This document shows positions 7,965-16,054 of a stretch of 64,000 bases of DNA, piece by piece (within the stretch, counting starts at the first letter, position 1; each line of letters opens with the position of its first letter). A model generated the notes under the pieces. The model searched no databases. It saw only the letters and a list, made by a program, of their open reading frames with translations, and was not told the origin of the DNA. Origin of the DNA: Frankiaceae bacterium. Its GTDB lineage: Bacteria; Actinomycetota; Actinomycetes; Mycobacteriales; SCTD01. The stretch covers positions 1 to 64,000 of the forward strand of contig JAENVS010000011.1 in the NCBI GenBank assembly GCA_016650445.1. Reading direction: 5' to 3'. The position numbers were made by a program, and so were the translations under genes.

Positions 7965-9011
7965 CTACTGCCAGGTGACCGGGGGTCCGTGCCCGAGGCA
8001 CTCGGCGAGCAACCGCGACGCCCCGCCGGGCCAGGTGGTCATCTCCACGAGGAAGCGGAAGGTCGACTGGACCTTCTTCTCCGGCTCGAGTGAGAGCCGG
8101 ACCAGTGGGGCATCGGGTGTGGCGCGCTCACCCGCCGCACCGATGAGGGCGTCAACCTCGACCCGCTCTTCGCGTGAGAGGTACTGCCGTACCACGGAGT
8201 GCCAGACGACCGTCGCGTTGCCGGGCCGTGGTGTGGACAGCTCACGACGCAGGAAGTCGGACGCGGGCAGGGCTTCGACGGTGATCGGCTGCTCCGCGGC
8301 GATCCGCAATGCAGCCCGCAGCCTGTCGATCCGCTCGAGCTGGTCCGGCCAGACGTACGACAGAAGCGTGAGCCGGTCCGCCTCGTCCGTAGGGACCAGC
8401 GGGGCCGGATCGCAGCCGGCACGCGTCACGACGTCGAGAGGGGCCTGCGGCGGGTAGGTACCGCGCCACGGCTCGCGCAGGCGGACCGCTGACTGCGGGA
8501 CCCCGAGCACCACGCCGGCACCCAGGTCGTAGGTGAACCGGTCGACGCGAAGGTTCAGGCCGGCGCTCGCGCCGATCTCCAGCAGGCGGATCGGCAGGTG
8601 CCAGTCGGCCGTGACGTGCAGCAGGCCGCCGTAGAGCGCCGCGGCGCGGCCGACCTCGTTGGTCTGCACCGGGCGCTGGAGGTCTGCGGCGAGCTCGTCG
8701 CCGCTGTCCTCGATGAGCCGGCGGGCGACCGGCCAGGCGCCCGCGGGCCCAACGGTGCCGCCTGCGCTCGGGTAGTGGACGGCGAGGGCTGGTGCCCTTC
8801 CGGCCAGGACCATCCGGTGCAAGGCGCCGGCAAATCGCAGCGAGGGGACCGTGCCGCTGGGGTCCTCCGCGAGCGGCGCCAGCAGGTCGCGGAGCGGACC
8901 GCCGCCGTCGTAGTCGTCAGCGGCGCCGTACAGAAGTGCCGCGGTGAGCGGGCTACCGTGCAGCCCACACTGCTCCGCCTGTGCGCGGAACCGCGTTGGC
9001 AGGTCGGTCAC
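7965..9011 (-). CDS. DUF2332 family protein
   Basis: The 348-residue protein has the DUF2332 hallmarks: an N-terminal FRAQAEQCGLHGSP segment, a central EIGASAGLNL motif resembling an AdoMet-binding glycine loop, and a C-terminal region ending near ARLLAECLGHG-type sequence. The family is common in actinobacteria and its function is unknown. The GASAGLNL loop hints at a methyltransferase-like fold. The GTG at 9011 is preceded, six bases away, by TACCGT. This supports a leaderless start over the longer open frame reaching 9242. Confidence 0.85.
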   Translation of the reverse strand: MTDLPTRFRAQAEQCGLHGSPLTAALLYGAADDYDGGGPLRDLLAPLAEDPSGTVPSLRFAGALHRMVLAGRAPALAVHYPSAGGTVGPAGAWPVARRLIEDSGDELAADLQRPVQTNEVGRAAALYGGLLHVTADWHLPIRLLEIGASAGLNLRVDRFTYDLGAGVVLGVPQSAVRLREPWRGTYPPQAPLDVVTRAGCDPAPLVPTDEADRLTLLSYVWPDQLERIDRLRAALRIAAEQPITVEALPASDFLRRELSTPRPGNATVVWHSVVRQYLSREERVEVDALIGAAGERATPDAPLVRLSLEPEKKVQSTFRFLVEMTTWPGGASRLLAECLGHGPPVTWQ

Positions 9012-9017
9012 GGCACG

Positions 9018-9023
9018 ACGGTA
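9018..9023 (-). promoter_or_regulatory. -10 hexamer TACCGT, leaderless DUF2332 promoter
   Basis: On the minus strand TACCGT ends six bases before the GTG at 9011. The divergent regulator gene starts at 9106, so its promoter must share this roughly 95-base gap. Confidence 0.5.
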
Positions 9024-9105
9024 GCGAGCGCGTGCGAACGTGTCCGGGTTGTACCGTTCAGCACTACGGTGTGCACGCCAACCGGAGGACTGCCTGGGGG
9101 GGCTC

Positions 9106-11763
9106 GTGAGCGACGAGCACGCCGGCGTACTGACCTTCCTGTTCACCGATGTCGAGGGCAGCACGCGCGGCTGGGACACCGAGCCGGCCGCCATGAGCGC
9201 CGCACTCGCCTCGCACGACGCAGCGCTGCGGGCCGTCTTCACCCGGCACAGCGGACGTGCGTTCTCTCAAGCCGGTGACTCGTTCGCCGTGTCCTTCCAT
9301 CGCCCGGAGGACGCCATCGCCGCGGCAATCGACGGGCAGCGATCGCTGCAGCAGACCGGCGTGCGGGTCCGGATGGGTCTGCACGCCGGGACGGCCGAAC
9401 AACGCGACGGGCTGCTCTTCGGCGCGGCCCTGAACAAGACGGCCCGCGTGATGGGCCTCGGCTGCGGCGGGCAGGTGCTGCTCAGCGACGTGGTGCACGA
9501 CCTGCTGCCACCCGGCGTCGCTGTTCGCGACCTCGGTCACCAGCGGTTGCCGGGCTTCGCCGAACCCGAGCGGGTGTGGCAGCTGGTCGCCCCGGATCTC
9601 GACGACGACTTCCCGCCACTGCCGGGGCTGCGCACGGACAACCTGCCCGCGCGGAGCACGTCGTTCGTCGGCCGCGCGGATGAGCAGCGCGCCGTGACCG
9701 AGCACCTGACATCGAGCCGCATCGTGACCCTGCTCGGGCCCGGCGGTGTCGGCAAGACCCGGCTTGCAGTCGAGACCGCCCGCTCGCTGCACGCGTCGTT
9801 CCCGGACGGCATCCGGTTCGTGGACCTGACGACGGTCGCCCACGCCGAGCTCGTCGCTGCCGCTGTCGCCGGCGCGCTCGGGCTGCGGCTGGGTCACGGC
9901 AGCGACCCGTACGTCGCCCTGGCGACACACGTGGAGAACCGGCACATCCTCGTGCTGCTCGACAACTGCGAGCACGTGATCGACGAAGCAGCCCATATCG
10001 CCCGGGTCGTCACCGCAGCCGACGCGACCACGCGCGTCCTCGCGACCAGCCGGGTGCGGCTGCGGGTGGCCGGCGAGACGACGGTCGCGGTGGCTGCCCT
10101 CGACACCAGCTCGCCGCAAGGCTCTGCGGCGGAGCTGTTCCTGCATCGCGCCGAGCAGGTCGCGCCCGGGATCAGCAGGGACCGCAGCGCGCCCCCCGTC
10201 GTCGTGGACATCTGCGCCCGCCTCGACGGGATGCCGCTCGCGATCGAGCTCGCCGCGAGCCGGGTCGGGGAGCTTCCCCTGACGGTGCTGCGCGAACGGC
10301 TGTCGGACCGGTTCGGGCTGTTGGACGACACGGCTGCCGCCCGAGAGGACTCCCGCGTCCGGTCCTTGCGCGCAACGGTGGACTGGAGCTATGACCTGCT
10401 GTCGCCTCCGGCGCGGGAGCTCTTCGAGGAGCTGTCGGTCTTCGCGGGCAGCTTCACCGTGGACGCCGCGGAGGCAGTCGCATCTGCAGGGTCCGAGGTC
10501 ATCGGGCACCTGGCGGAGCTGGTCGCGGCCTCCCTCGTCCAGCTGCGACGGGATGACGTTTCGCCGTACCGGCTGCTGGAGACCTTCCGCGCCTACGGCC
10601 AGCAGCGGCTGCAGGAGCGCGACCGGCTCAGCACGGCGCGAGACCGGCACGTCGACCTGATCCTTGCCCGCACCAGTCACCTCGCGGCGTTGCCGTACGA
10701 CGCCACCGGCGTGCTGGCGCGCCGCACCGGGATGCGCGCCATCGCCGCGGACGTGTTCGCGGCGATCGACCACCTCACCGAGATCGCCGACCTCCCGCGG
10801 CTGCGCCAGGCGCTGACAGATGTGTCCGAGCTGTGCTGGGAGGACCGCCCGACGGACGTCGTGCCGTTCCTCGAGCGGTCGGTGGTCGCGTGCGCAGACA
10901 TGCACGACGACGACAGCGACGTCATCCGCGGCACGGCGGCCCTGCTGCTGTTCTTCCTCAGCACCGGCGTCCGCGCCGGCCCCGTCGCCGGACCCGTGGT
11001 CGCGCGGCACCAGGCCGCCGGCACGCAAGCACCGGTGACGGCCCTGATCGCGCTGGCCCTCGCCACGCTGCGCGGCGGCGAGCCCGAGGTGGCACGCGAG
11101 GTCGCCAACAGCCTTGCCGTCCGCGCCGATGCCGCCGCGCGCCCGACCGAGCGGCTGCTGGCGTTGGCGTTCGCCGGCTGGGTGCTCGCCAACCTCGGCG
11201 AAGCCGAGCGCGGGGGTTCGCTGTGCGCTGAAGCGGTACGCACCGACACCGGGTACACCGCCTGGTCGATCGCGCTGTCCAACTTGTACGCCGACGCCCT
11301 GACCCTGTGCGGGCGCTTCGACGACGCGATCGCGTTCTGCCACGAGTCGGTCGAGGGACGCTTCGACCTCACCAGCTACGGGCGGCTGCAGATGCTGCGG
11401 ATCCTCGCGCAGACGCACCTGGTCATGCGCCAGCTGCCGGAGTCGAAGCGCTACCTGCGCGAGCTGATCGCCGAGGTGGTGGACACCGCCGACGCGTCGA
11501 TGCTCTCTTTCGTGCTGGAGCTGACCGCCGCATTCCTGGTGCACGAGGGCGAGCACGCCACGGCCGCTCGGCTGGCGGGCGCCGCCGACCACCTGCGTGC
11601 CGATGCGTACCTCGGCGCACCGCTGGAGCTGGCCGCGCGCGAGTGGCTGCAACGGCGGCTCGCGCAAGCACTCGGCACCGCCGCGGACAGCCAGCGGCTC
11701 GCGGGTATACGGCTCGATCGCGTCGCTGCGCTGGCACTCGCTGCCGAGGCCCTCGGCAGCTGA
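9106..11763 (+). CDS. Class III cyclase-domain / NB-ARC ATPase regulator
   Basis: This 885-residue protein starts at GTG 9106, just after a G-rich ribosome binding site. Residues ~5-165 form a class III nucleotidyl cyclase homology domain (FLFTDVEGST with metal-binding Asp, then GDSFAVSF). A STAND/NB-ARC-type NTPase follows, with Walker A GPGGVGKTR near residue 211, the LLDNCEH Walker B-like segment and a GMPLAIELAASR motif. The rest is helical, TPR-like repeats. There is no C-terminal LuxR helix-turn-helix, so it may signal by cyclase or scaffold activity rather than bind DNA. Whether the cyclase domain is active cannot be judged by eye. Confidence 0.88.
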   Translation: MSDEHAGVLTFLFTDVEGSTRGWDTEPAAMSAALASHDAALRAVFTRHSGRAFSQAGDSFAVSFHRPEDAIAAAIDGQRSLQQTGVRVRMGLHAGTAEQRDGLLFGAALNKTARVMGLGCGGQVLLSDVVHDLLPPGVAVRDLGHQRLPGFAEPERVWQLVAPDLDDDFPPLPGLRTDNLPARSTSFVGRADEQRAVTEHLTSSRIVTLLGPGGVGKTRLAVETARSLHASFPDGIRFVDLTTVAHAELVAAAVAGALGLRLGHGSDPYVALATHVENRHILVLLDNCEHVIDEAAHIARVVTAADATTRVLATSRVRLRVAGETTVAVAALDTSSPQGSAAELFLHRAEQVAPGISRDRSAPPVVVDICARLDGMPLAIELAASRVGELPLTVLRERLSDRFGLLDDTAAAREDSRVRSLRATVDWSYDLLSPPARELFEELSVFAGSFTVDAAEAVASAGSEVIGHLAELVAASLVQLRRDDVSPYRLLETFRAYGQQRLQERDRLSTARDRHVDLILARTSHLAALPYDATGVLARRTGMRAIAADVFAAIDHLTEIADLPRLRQALTDVSELCWEDRPTDVVPFLERSVVACADMHDDDSDVIRGTAALLLFFLSTGVRAGPVAGPVVARHQAAGTQAPVTALIALALATLRGGEPEVAREVANSLAVRADAAARPTERLLALAFAGWVLANLGEAERGGSLCAEAVRTDTGYTAWSIALSNLYADALTLCGRFDDAIAFCHESVEGRFDLTSYGRLQMLRILAQTHLVMRQLPESKRYLRELIAEVVDTADASMLSFVLELTAAFLVHEGEHATAARLAGAADHLRADAYLGAPLELAAREWLQRRLAQALGTAADSQRLAGIRLDRVAALALAAEALGS

Positions 11764-11777
11764 CGCCGGAGCGTCAG
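11760..11777. terminator. Bidirectional hairpin containing both stop codons
   Basis: CTGACGC (11760-11766) and GCGTCAG (11771-11777) form a perfect seven-base stem around CGGA. The TGA of the regulator gene and the TGA of the convergent SUFU gene lie in opposite arms. There is no T-tract. Confidence 0.45.
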
Positions 11778-12373
11778 GACAGGTCGACCTCCGGCCGGTC
11801 GGGGTCACGCAGGTCGGTGCCGGCCGCGAGCCAGCGCTCCTCAAGGGCCTGCGCACCGTGCACCCGCTTCCAGGCCGCCTCGTTGCGCGTCATCGGCAGC
11901 AGCGGCAGGAACTGCACCGGCGCAAAGCCGTTGCCGATCGGGAGATCCGGGACCAGGCCACCGGGCGCACCCACAAGCACGGCGGTGAAGCGGCCGCCGT
12001 CCCACAGCGGTTCGCCGAGGTCGAGACCCGCGCCGGATGTGACGACGATGCCCTCGACGACCGGTGCGGCGGCGAGAACGGCGAGCCGGCGCAGCGCCGT
12101 GTCCCGACCACCCCGGACGGACAGGACGAGCTCCGCCCGCGGCCCGTCCACCGCGACCACATCAGCCGCCGAGTCGGTCATCGGCGTACGAGACATCCCG
12201 ACGGTGGCGTAACGGACCAGTCCCGTCGCGTCGGGGCCAAACCGCAGCACGTCGATCGGATCGGCGCCGACGAAGGAGACGCCGGCGCGGCCGGTGTCCG
12301 GCCCGAGGGCGCCCACCAGATGGGCCTCCACCCGGAAGAGGACCTCACCGAGCAGGCTGTCGGGGTCCGCCAC
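11774..12373 (-). CDS. Suppressor-of-fused (SUFU) domain protein
   Basis: The 199-residue product matches the bacterial SUFU domain family: DVLRFGPDATGLVRYATVGMSR, RAELVLSV, GEPLWDGGRFTAVLV and the C-terminal FLPLLPMTRNEAAWKRVHGAQAL. Bacterial SUFU proteins are often thought to be immunity-type or regulatory proteins, without a proven role in most cases. I chose GTG at 12373 because TACGAT lies six bases upstream. The open frame extends back to 12556, across the start of the divergent gene. No toxin gene is adjacent. Confidence 0.82.
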   Translation of the reverse strand: MADPDSLLGEVLFRVEAHLVGALGPDTGRAGVSFVGADPIDVLRFGPDATGLVRYATVGMSRTPMTDSAADVVAVDGPRAELVLSVRGGRDTALRRLAVLAAAPVVEGIVVTSGAGLDLGEPLWDGGRFTAVLVGAPGGLVPDLPIGNGFAPVQFLPLLPMTRNEAAWKRVHGAQALEERWLAAGTDLRDPDRPEVDLS

Positions 12374-12379
12374 AGCAAG

Positions 12380-12385
12380 ATCGTA
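12380..12385 (-). promoter_or_regulatory. -10 hexamer TACGAT, leaderless SUFU promoter
   Basis: On the minus strand TACGAT sits six bases before the GTG at 12373. No ribosome binding site is present, which supports the shorter start. Confidence 0.45.
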
Positions 12386-12449
12386 GGAGCAGGATTCGGG
12401 CTCCCCGCGGCGAAAGCAGACATCTCGGTCGTCTCTTGGGGGTCCTTGC

Positions 12450-13907
12450 ATGGTCCGTCGTCGTGTCGTCCTGCTGCCCGCCGCGATCCTCGCCGCCGGG
12501 CTGCCGCTGGCCGGTGCCGCCATCGGCTCTGCACCGGCGTGCGGCAGCCACCTCAAGCCACCCGCGCTGTCCTTCGGCGATCGGGTCTACATCGACAAGA
12601 ACCGCGCCGGTGGCGAGCCCGTGAGCATCGTCGCCAAGGACGGCTCGATCAGCGTCTCCGCACACGCCGGAACGACCCACATCTACAAGGACCCGACCGC
12701 CCTCGCCGGTGCCAGCGACTTCCTGGTCGGCTACAGCAACGAGACGCTCAACTGGCGCTCGACCGACGGCGGGAAGACCTGGTCGTACGTCGGCCTGCCG
12801 ATCGTCAACGCCGGTCCCCACAGCGCCACGTCGACCGGCTTCTCCGACCCCGACTACGCGATCGACTCCTCCGGCCGCATCTACAACACGGAGATCAACC
12901 TGGCCAACGTCGCCGTCTTCTCCAGCGGCGACGACGGGCAGACCTACAGCCGCGGCAACCCCGAGGTCACCAGCGGCGACCGCCCATGGCTCACCGGCGG
13001 CGGCGAGAACGAGGTCTACCTCTACGTCAACACCGGCCAGCAGATCTTCCGCTCCGGCGACGGCGGTCTCACCTGGACGCTGCAGAGCATGAACAACGCG
13101 GCCGGACCGGACGCGAAGATGTACATCGACCCGCTCAACAAGAAGGCCGGACTGCTCGGCCCGCACAACGACAACGGGGTCTCCATCTCCGCCGACCAGG
13201 GCAAGACCTGGAAGGCGTACGACGGCGCGGGCCTCGGCTCCAACGTCGACTTCTTCGGCGCCATCACTGTCGACAAGGCGGGCAACGTCTACCGCGCGGC
13301 CGCCGGCGGTTACAAGGGCTCCAGCGACCGCAAGCCCGACGGCCAGGTCACCTTCAACTACTTCGACCGCAAGACCAAGAAGTGGGGCGACGACTCCCTG
13401 ACCATCCCCACCGGCGAGGGCGACATGCTCTGGCCGTGGGTCATCGCCGGCGACGACGGCCGGGTCGCCGTGACCTGGCTGCAGAGCAAACCCGGCAAGC
13501 CCACGGAGTTCTACGTCTACGTCGCCCAGACGCTCAACGCGCACGGGACCACCGTGACCTGCGCCAACGGCACGAAGAAGTTCATCAAGCCGCTCTGGTC
13601 GGTCGCCAACGCGTCCAAGAAGCCGGTGCACAAGGGTCCGATCTGTCTCAACGGCACGGCGTGCAACGCCAGCCCGAGCTTCCCCGAGGGCGACCGCCGA
13701 CTCGGTGACTTCCTGACCGTCAACTACGACAAGGACGGCCGGCTGTTCATCGTCGGCGGCGACACCACGATCCCCAACGCGCTGGGTGGCCCGAAGCCGG
13801 TCGGCAACCCGATCTTCATCGCTGCCAAGTCCGGCGGCAAGATGACCAAGCGGCCGACGCCGACCAGCAAGACCCGCCCGAGCTGCACCGTCAACCCCGC
13901 CTGCTGA
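12450..13907 (+). CDS. Secreted Asp-box (BNR/sialidase-like) beta-propeller protein
   Basis: The 485-residue protein begins with a Sec signal peptide (MVRRR, hydrophobic to about residue 27). Several Asp-box motifs follow (STDGGKTWS, SGDDGQTYS, SGDGGLTWT, SADQGKTWK), typical of exo-sialidase-like beta-propellers. The sialidase active-site arginine triad and FRIP motif are not evident, so I do not call it a neuraminidase. The C terminus is Lys/Pro/Thr-rich with four or more Cys residues overall, suggesting disulfides. It is probably an exported binding or hydrolytic protein. GGGGG lies about eight bases before the ATG. Confidence 0.8.
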   Translation: MVRRRVVLLPAAILAAGLPLAGAAIGSAPACGSHLKPPALSFGDRVYIDKNRAGGEPVSIVAKDGSISVSAHAGTTHIYKDPTALAGASDFLVGYSNETLNWRSTDGGKTWSYVGLPIVNAGPHSATSTGFSDPDYAIDSSGRIYNTEINLANVAVFSSGDDGQTYSRGNPEVTSGDRPWLTGGGENEVYLYVNTGQQIFRSGDGGLTWTLQSMNNAAGPDAKMYIDPLNKKAGLLGPHNDNGVSISADQGKTWKAYDGAGLGSNVDFFGAITVDKAGNVYRAAAGGYKGSSDRKPDGQVTFNYFDRKTKKWGDDSLTIPTGEGDMLWPWVIAGDDGRVAVTWLQSKPGKPTEFYVYVAQTLNAHGTTVTCANGTKKFIKPLWSVANASKKPVHKGPICLNGTACNASPSFPEGDRRLGDFLTVNYDKDGRLFIVGGDTTIPNALGGPKPVGNPIFIAAKSGGKMTKRPTPTSKTRPSCTVNPAC

Positions 13908-13922
13908 GCACTCGCGCTCATG

Positions 13923-13971
13923 CGGATCAACTTCTGGACGTCCCAGCGTGCGGCCTGCGGACGTTGATCCG
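13923..13971. terminator. Inverted repeat between convergent genes
   Basis: CGGATCAAC (13923-13931) and GTTGATCCG (13963-13971) are perfect nine-base complements. An inner CGTCC/GGACG pairing extends the stem. The repeat lies between the ends of the propeller and acyl-CoA dehydrogenase genes and may end both transcripts. Confidence 0.4.
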
Positions 13972-14007
13972 TAGGAGCGCCCGCGACCGCTTGGTAGCGG
14001 GCCGGCG

Positions 14008-15207
14008 TCAGGTCTTGGCCTTGTACTCCTTGAGCAGGCCGCGGCTGATGATCGTCTTCTGGATCTCGGACGTGCCCTCGCCGATGAGCAGGAACGGCGC
14101 CTCGCGCATCAAGCGCTCGATCTCGTACTCCTTGGAGTAGCCGTAGCCGCCGTGGATGCGGAACGACTCCTGGGTCACCTCGGCGCAGTACTCCGACGCG
14201 AGCAGCTTGGCCATGCCGGCCTCGACGTCGTTGCGCTTGCCGGAGTCCTTCAGCCGCGCGGCGTTGACCATGAGCGCGTGTGACGCCTCGACCTTGGTCG
14301 CCATCTCGGCCAGCTTGAACTGGATCGCCTGGTGACCGGTGAGCGGCTTGCCGAACGTCTGACGCTGCTGCGCGTAGGCGATCGCCAGCTCGAACGCGCG
14401 GATCGAGATGCCGCAGGCGCGGGCGGCCACGTTCACGCGACCGACCTCGATGCCGTCCATCATCTGGTAGAAGCCGCGACCCCGGCCGTCCTCGCCGCCG
14501 AGGATCGATGACGCTGGGACGCGCACGCCCTCCATGACCATCTCGGTGGTCTCGACGCCCTTGTAACCCATCTTCTCGATCTTGCCGGGAATGGACAGGC
14601 CGTTCTTCGACCCGAACCCCGGCTCCTTCTCGATGAGGAACGTCGTCATGTTCTTGTAGACCGAGTCGCCGCCCTCGTCGGTCTTCACGAGGGTGGCGAC
14701 GATGCCGGCGCGCGCGCCGTTGGTCAGCCACATCTTCTGGCCGTCGAGCAGGTAGTCGTCACCGTCGCGCACGCCCTTGCTCTTGATGGCCGCGACGTCG
14801 GACCCGCACCCGGGCTCGCTCATCGAGAAGGCCCCGCGCAGCTCGCCGGTCGCCATCAGGGGCAGCAGGCGTGACTTCTGCTCGTCGGTGCCGTGCTGCC
14901 TGAGCATGTAGGCGACGATGAAGTGCGTGTTGATGACGCCCGAGACGCTCGTCCAGCCGCGGGCGATCTCCTCCACGACAAGGGCGTAGGTCAGCAGCGA
15001 CTCCCCGAGCCCGCCGTACTCCTCGGGGATCATGAGCCCGAACAGGCCCATCTCCTTCATGCCCTCGACGATCGCCTCGGGGAACTCGTCCTTGTGCTCG
15101 AGGTCGGTGGCGTACGGGAGGATCTCCTTGTCCACGAAGCCGCGGACGGTCGAGAGGATCTCCTGCTGGACCTCGGTGAGGCCCTCGGTGGCGGCGAGGC
15201 GGGCCAT
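14008..15207 (-). CDS. Acyl-CoA dehydrogenase, possibly methylsuccinyl-CoA dehydrogenase
   Basis: This 399-residue FAD enzyme has the family motifs FSMSEPGCGSDVAAI (flavin/substrate loop), the QRQTFGKP and FKLAEMATKVEA helices and the C-terminal RIHGGYGYSKEYEIERL with GEGTSEIQK, where the catalytic Glu lies. The N-terminal wording (GLTEVQQEILSTVRGFVDKEILP) is very like the acyl-CoA dehydrogenase linked to the ethylmalonyl-CoA genes in streptomycetes, hence the suggested substrate. Without ccr or the mutase nearby this remains inference. ATG 15207 has GGAG four bases upstream. The open frame beyond it is a shadow. Confidence 0.88.
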   Translation of the reverse strand: MARLAATEGLTEVQQEILSTVRGFVDKEILPYATDLEHKDEFPEAIVEGMKEMGLFGLMIPEEYGGLGESLLTYALVVEEIARGWTSVSGVINTHFIVAYMLRQHGTDEQKSRLLPLMATGELRGAFSMSEPGCGSDVAAIKSKGVRDGDDYLLDGQKMWLTNGARAGIVATLVKTDEGGDSVYKNMTTFLIEKEPGFGSKNGLSIPGKIEKMGYKGVETTEMVMEGVRVPASSILGGEDGRGRGFYQMMDGIEVGRVNVAARACGISIRAFELAIAYAQQRQTFGKPLTGHQAIQFKLAEMATKVEASHALMVNAARLKDSGKRNDVEAGMAKLLASEYCAEVTQESFRIHGGYGYSKEYEIERLMREAPFLLIGEGTSEIQKTIISRGLLKEYKAKT

Positions 15208-15369
15208 GCTGCTCCGGTCTCCGTGATGGGTGGGTCGCGCAAGTCTCCCACCGGCCCTACGCCGGCAGCCATGCGAGGCGCGTGATCCTGCCCACGCCGT
15301 TCGGCAGGAGATGAGCCTTGTACGGCGAAGTGTCCGATGCCACCCAGCGCCATGACCGTCGGAGGAACC

Positions 15370-16050
15370 ATGAAGACCCGGGCCACCCTGCTCGCCGCCT
15401 CGTTGCTCATAACGGGTGCGGTCGGTGCCGTCTCTGCCGCCGACGCGAAGGGCAAGCCGGTGTGCAACCTCGTCACCGACGCGACCGGCGACGCCAACCT
15501 CGGCGGTGCCCCGGGCGGCGCCGGCGACGACATCGTGTCCGCCGACTTCGCCAGCGACGGCAAGACGCTGACCGGCGTCGTCCGGATGGCGGCTCTCGCG
15601 GCGAACGACCCGGAGTGGCTGAACGGCCGCGCGTACTTCGCCGAGTTCACGGCCCCCGGCAGCCCCGACGTGCTGTTCGTCCAGGCTCGGGCCTACCCGA
15701 CGGGCGTCATCTGGTCCTACGGCTACAGCGGCGTCGACCCGACGTCGGGCGTCAACACGTCGTACACGCTCGGCCAGGCGACCGGCGTCGTCGACGTCGC
15801 CAAGAAGGAGGTCCGCGTCTCCGCGCCGCTCAAGGGCTTCATCGATGGGGCGAAGGTGAAGCTCGCGTCCGGCACCAAGCTCAAGGGCATCGGCGCCCGC
15901 GTCTACCGGCAAGGTGGCCAGGGCCTCGTGCCGTCGCAGGAAGTGGGCGGCACGCGCGTGCCGCTGTCGGGCCTCAACGTGCTGCTGGACGACGCGACCG
16001 GTGGCAGCTACGTCATCGGTACGCCGTCCTGCGTGGCCGTCGGCAAGTAG
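15370..16050 (+). CDS. Secreted protein of unknown function
   Basis: The 226-residue product starts at ATG 15370 after a good GGAGG site. It has a clear signal peptide (MKTRATLLAASLLITGAVGAVSA, cleavage near ADA). The mature part is rich in Gly, Val and Asp, with two Cys residues (near residues 34 and 221) that could pair, and looks all-beta. The pattern DATGDA near the N terminus of the mature part recurs in exported actinobacterial proteins annotated only as hypothetical. No catalytic motif is visible. It is convergent with the GGDEF-EAL gene, whose end is five bases away. Confidence 0.75.
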   Translation: MKTRATLLAASLLITGAVGAVSAADAKGKPVCNLVTDATGDANLGGAPGGAGDDIVSADFASDGKTLTGVVRMAALAANDPEWLNGRAYFAEFTAPGSPDVLFVQARAYPTGVIWSYGYSGVDPTSGVNTSYTLGQATGVVDVAKKEVRVSAPLKGFIDGAKVKLASGTKLKGIGARVYRQGGQGLVPSQEVGGTRVPLSGLNVLLDDATGGSYVIGTPSCVAVGK

Positions 16051-16054
16051 GGCC

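Noticed and set aside
9064-11856. A 930-residue open frame antisense to the cyclase-NTPase gene
   Set aside because: The product is Arg/Gln/His-rich without domains, while the plus strand shows clear cyclase and Walker motifs.
12450-12560. Possible lipoprotein signal in the Asp-box protein
   Set aside because: The Cys near residue 31 is preceded by SAPA rather than a lipobox, so a plain Sec signal is more likely.
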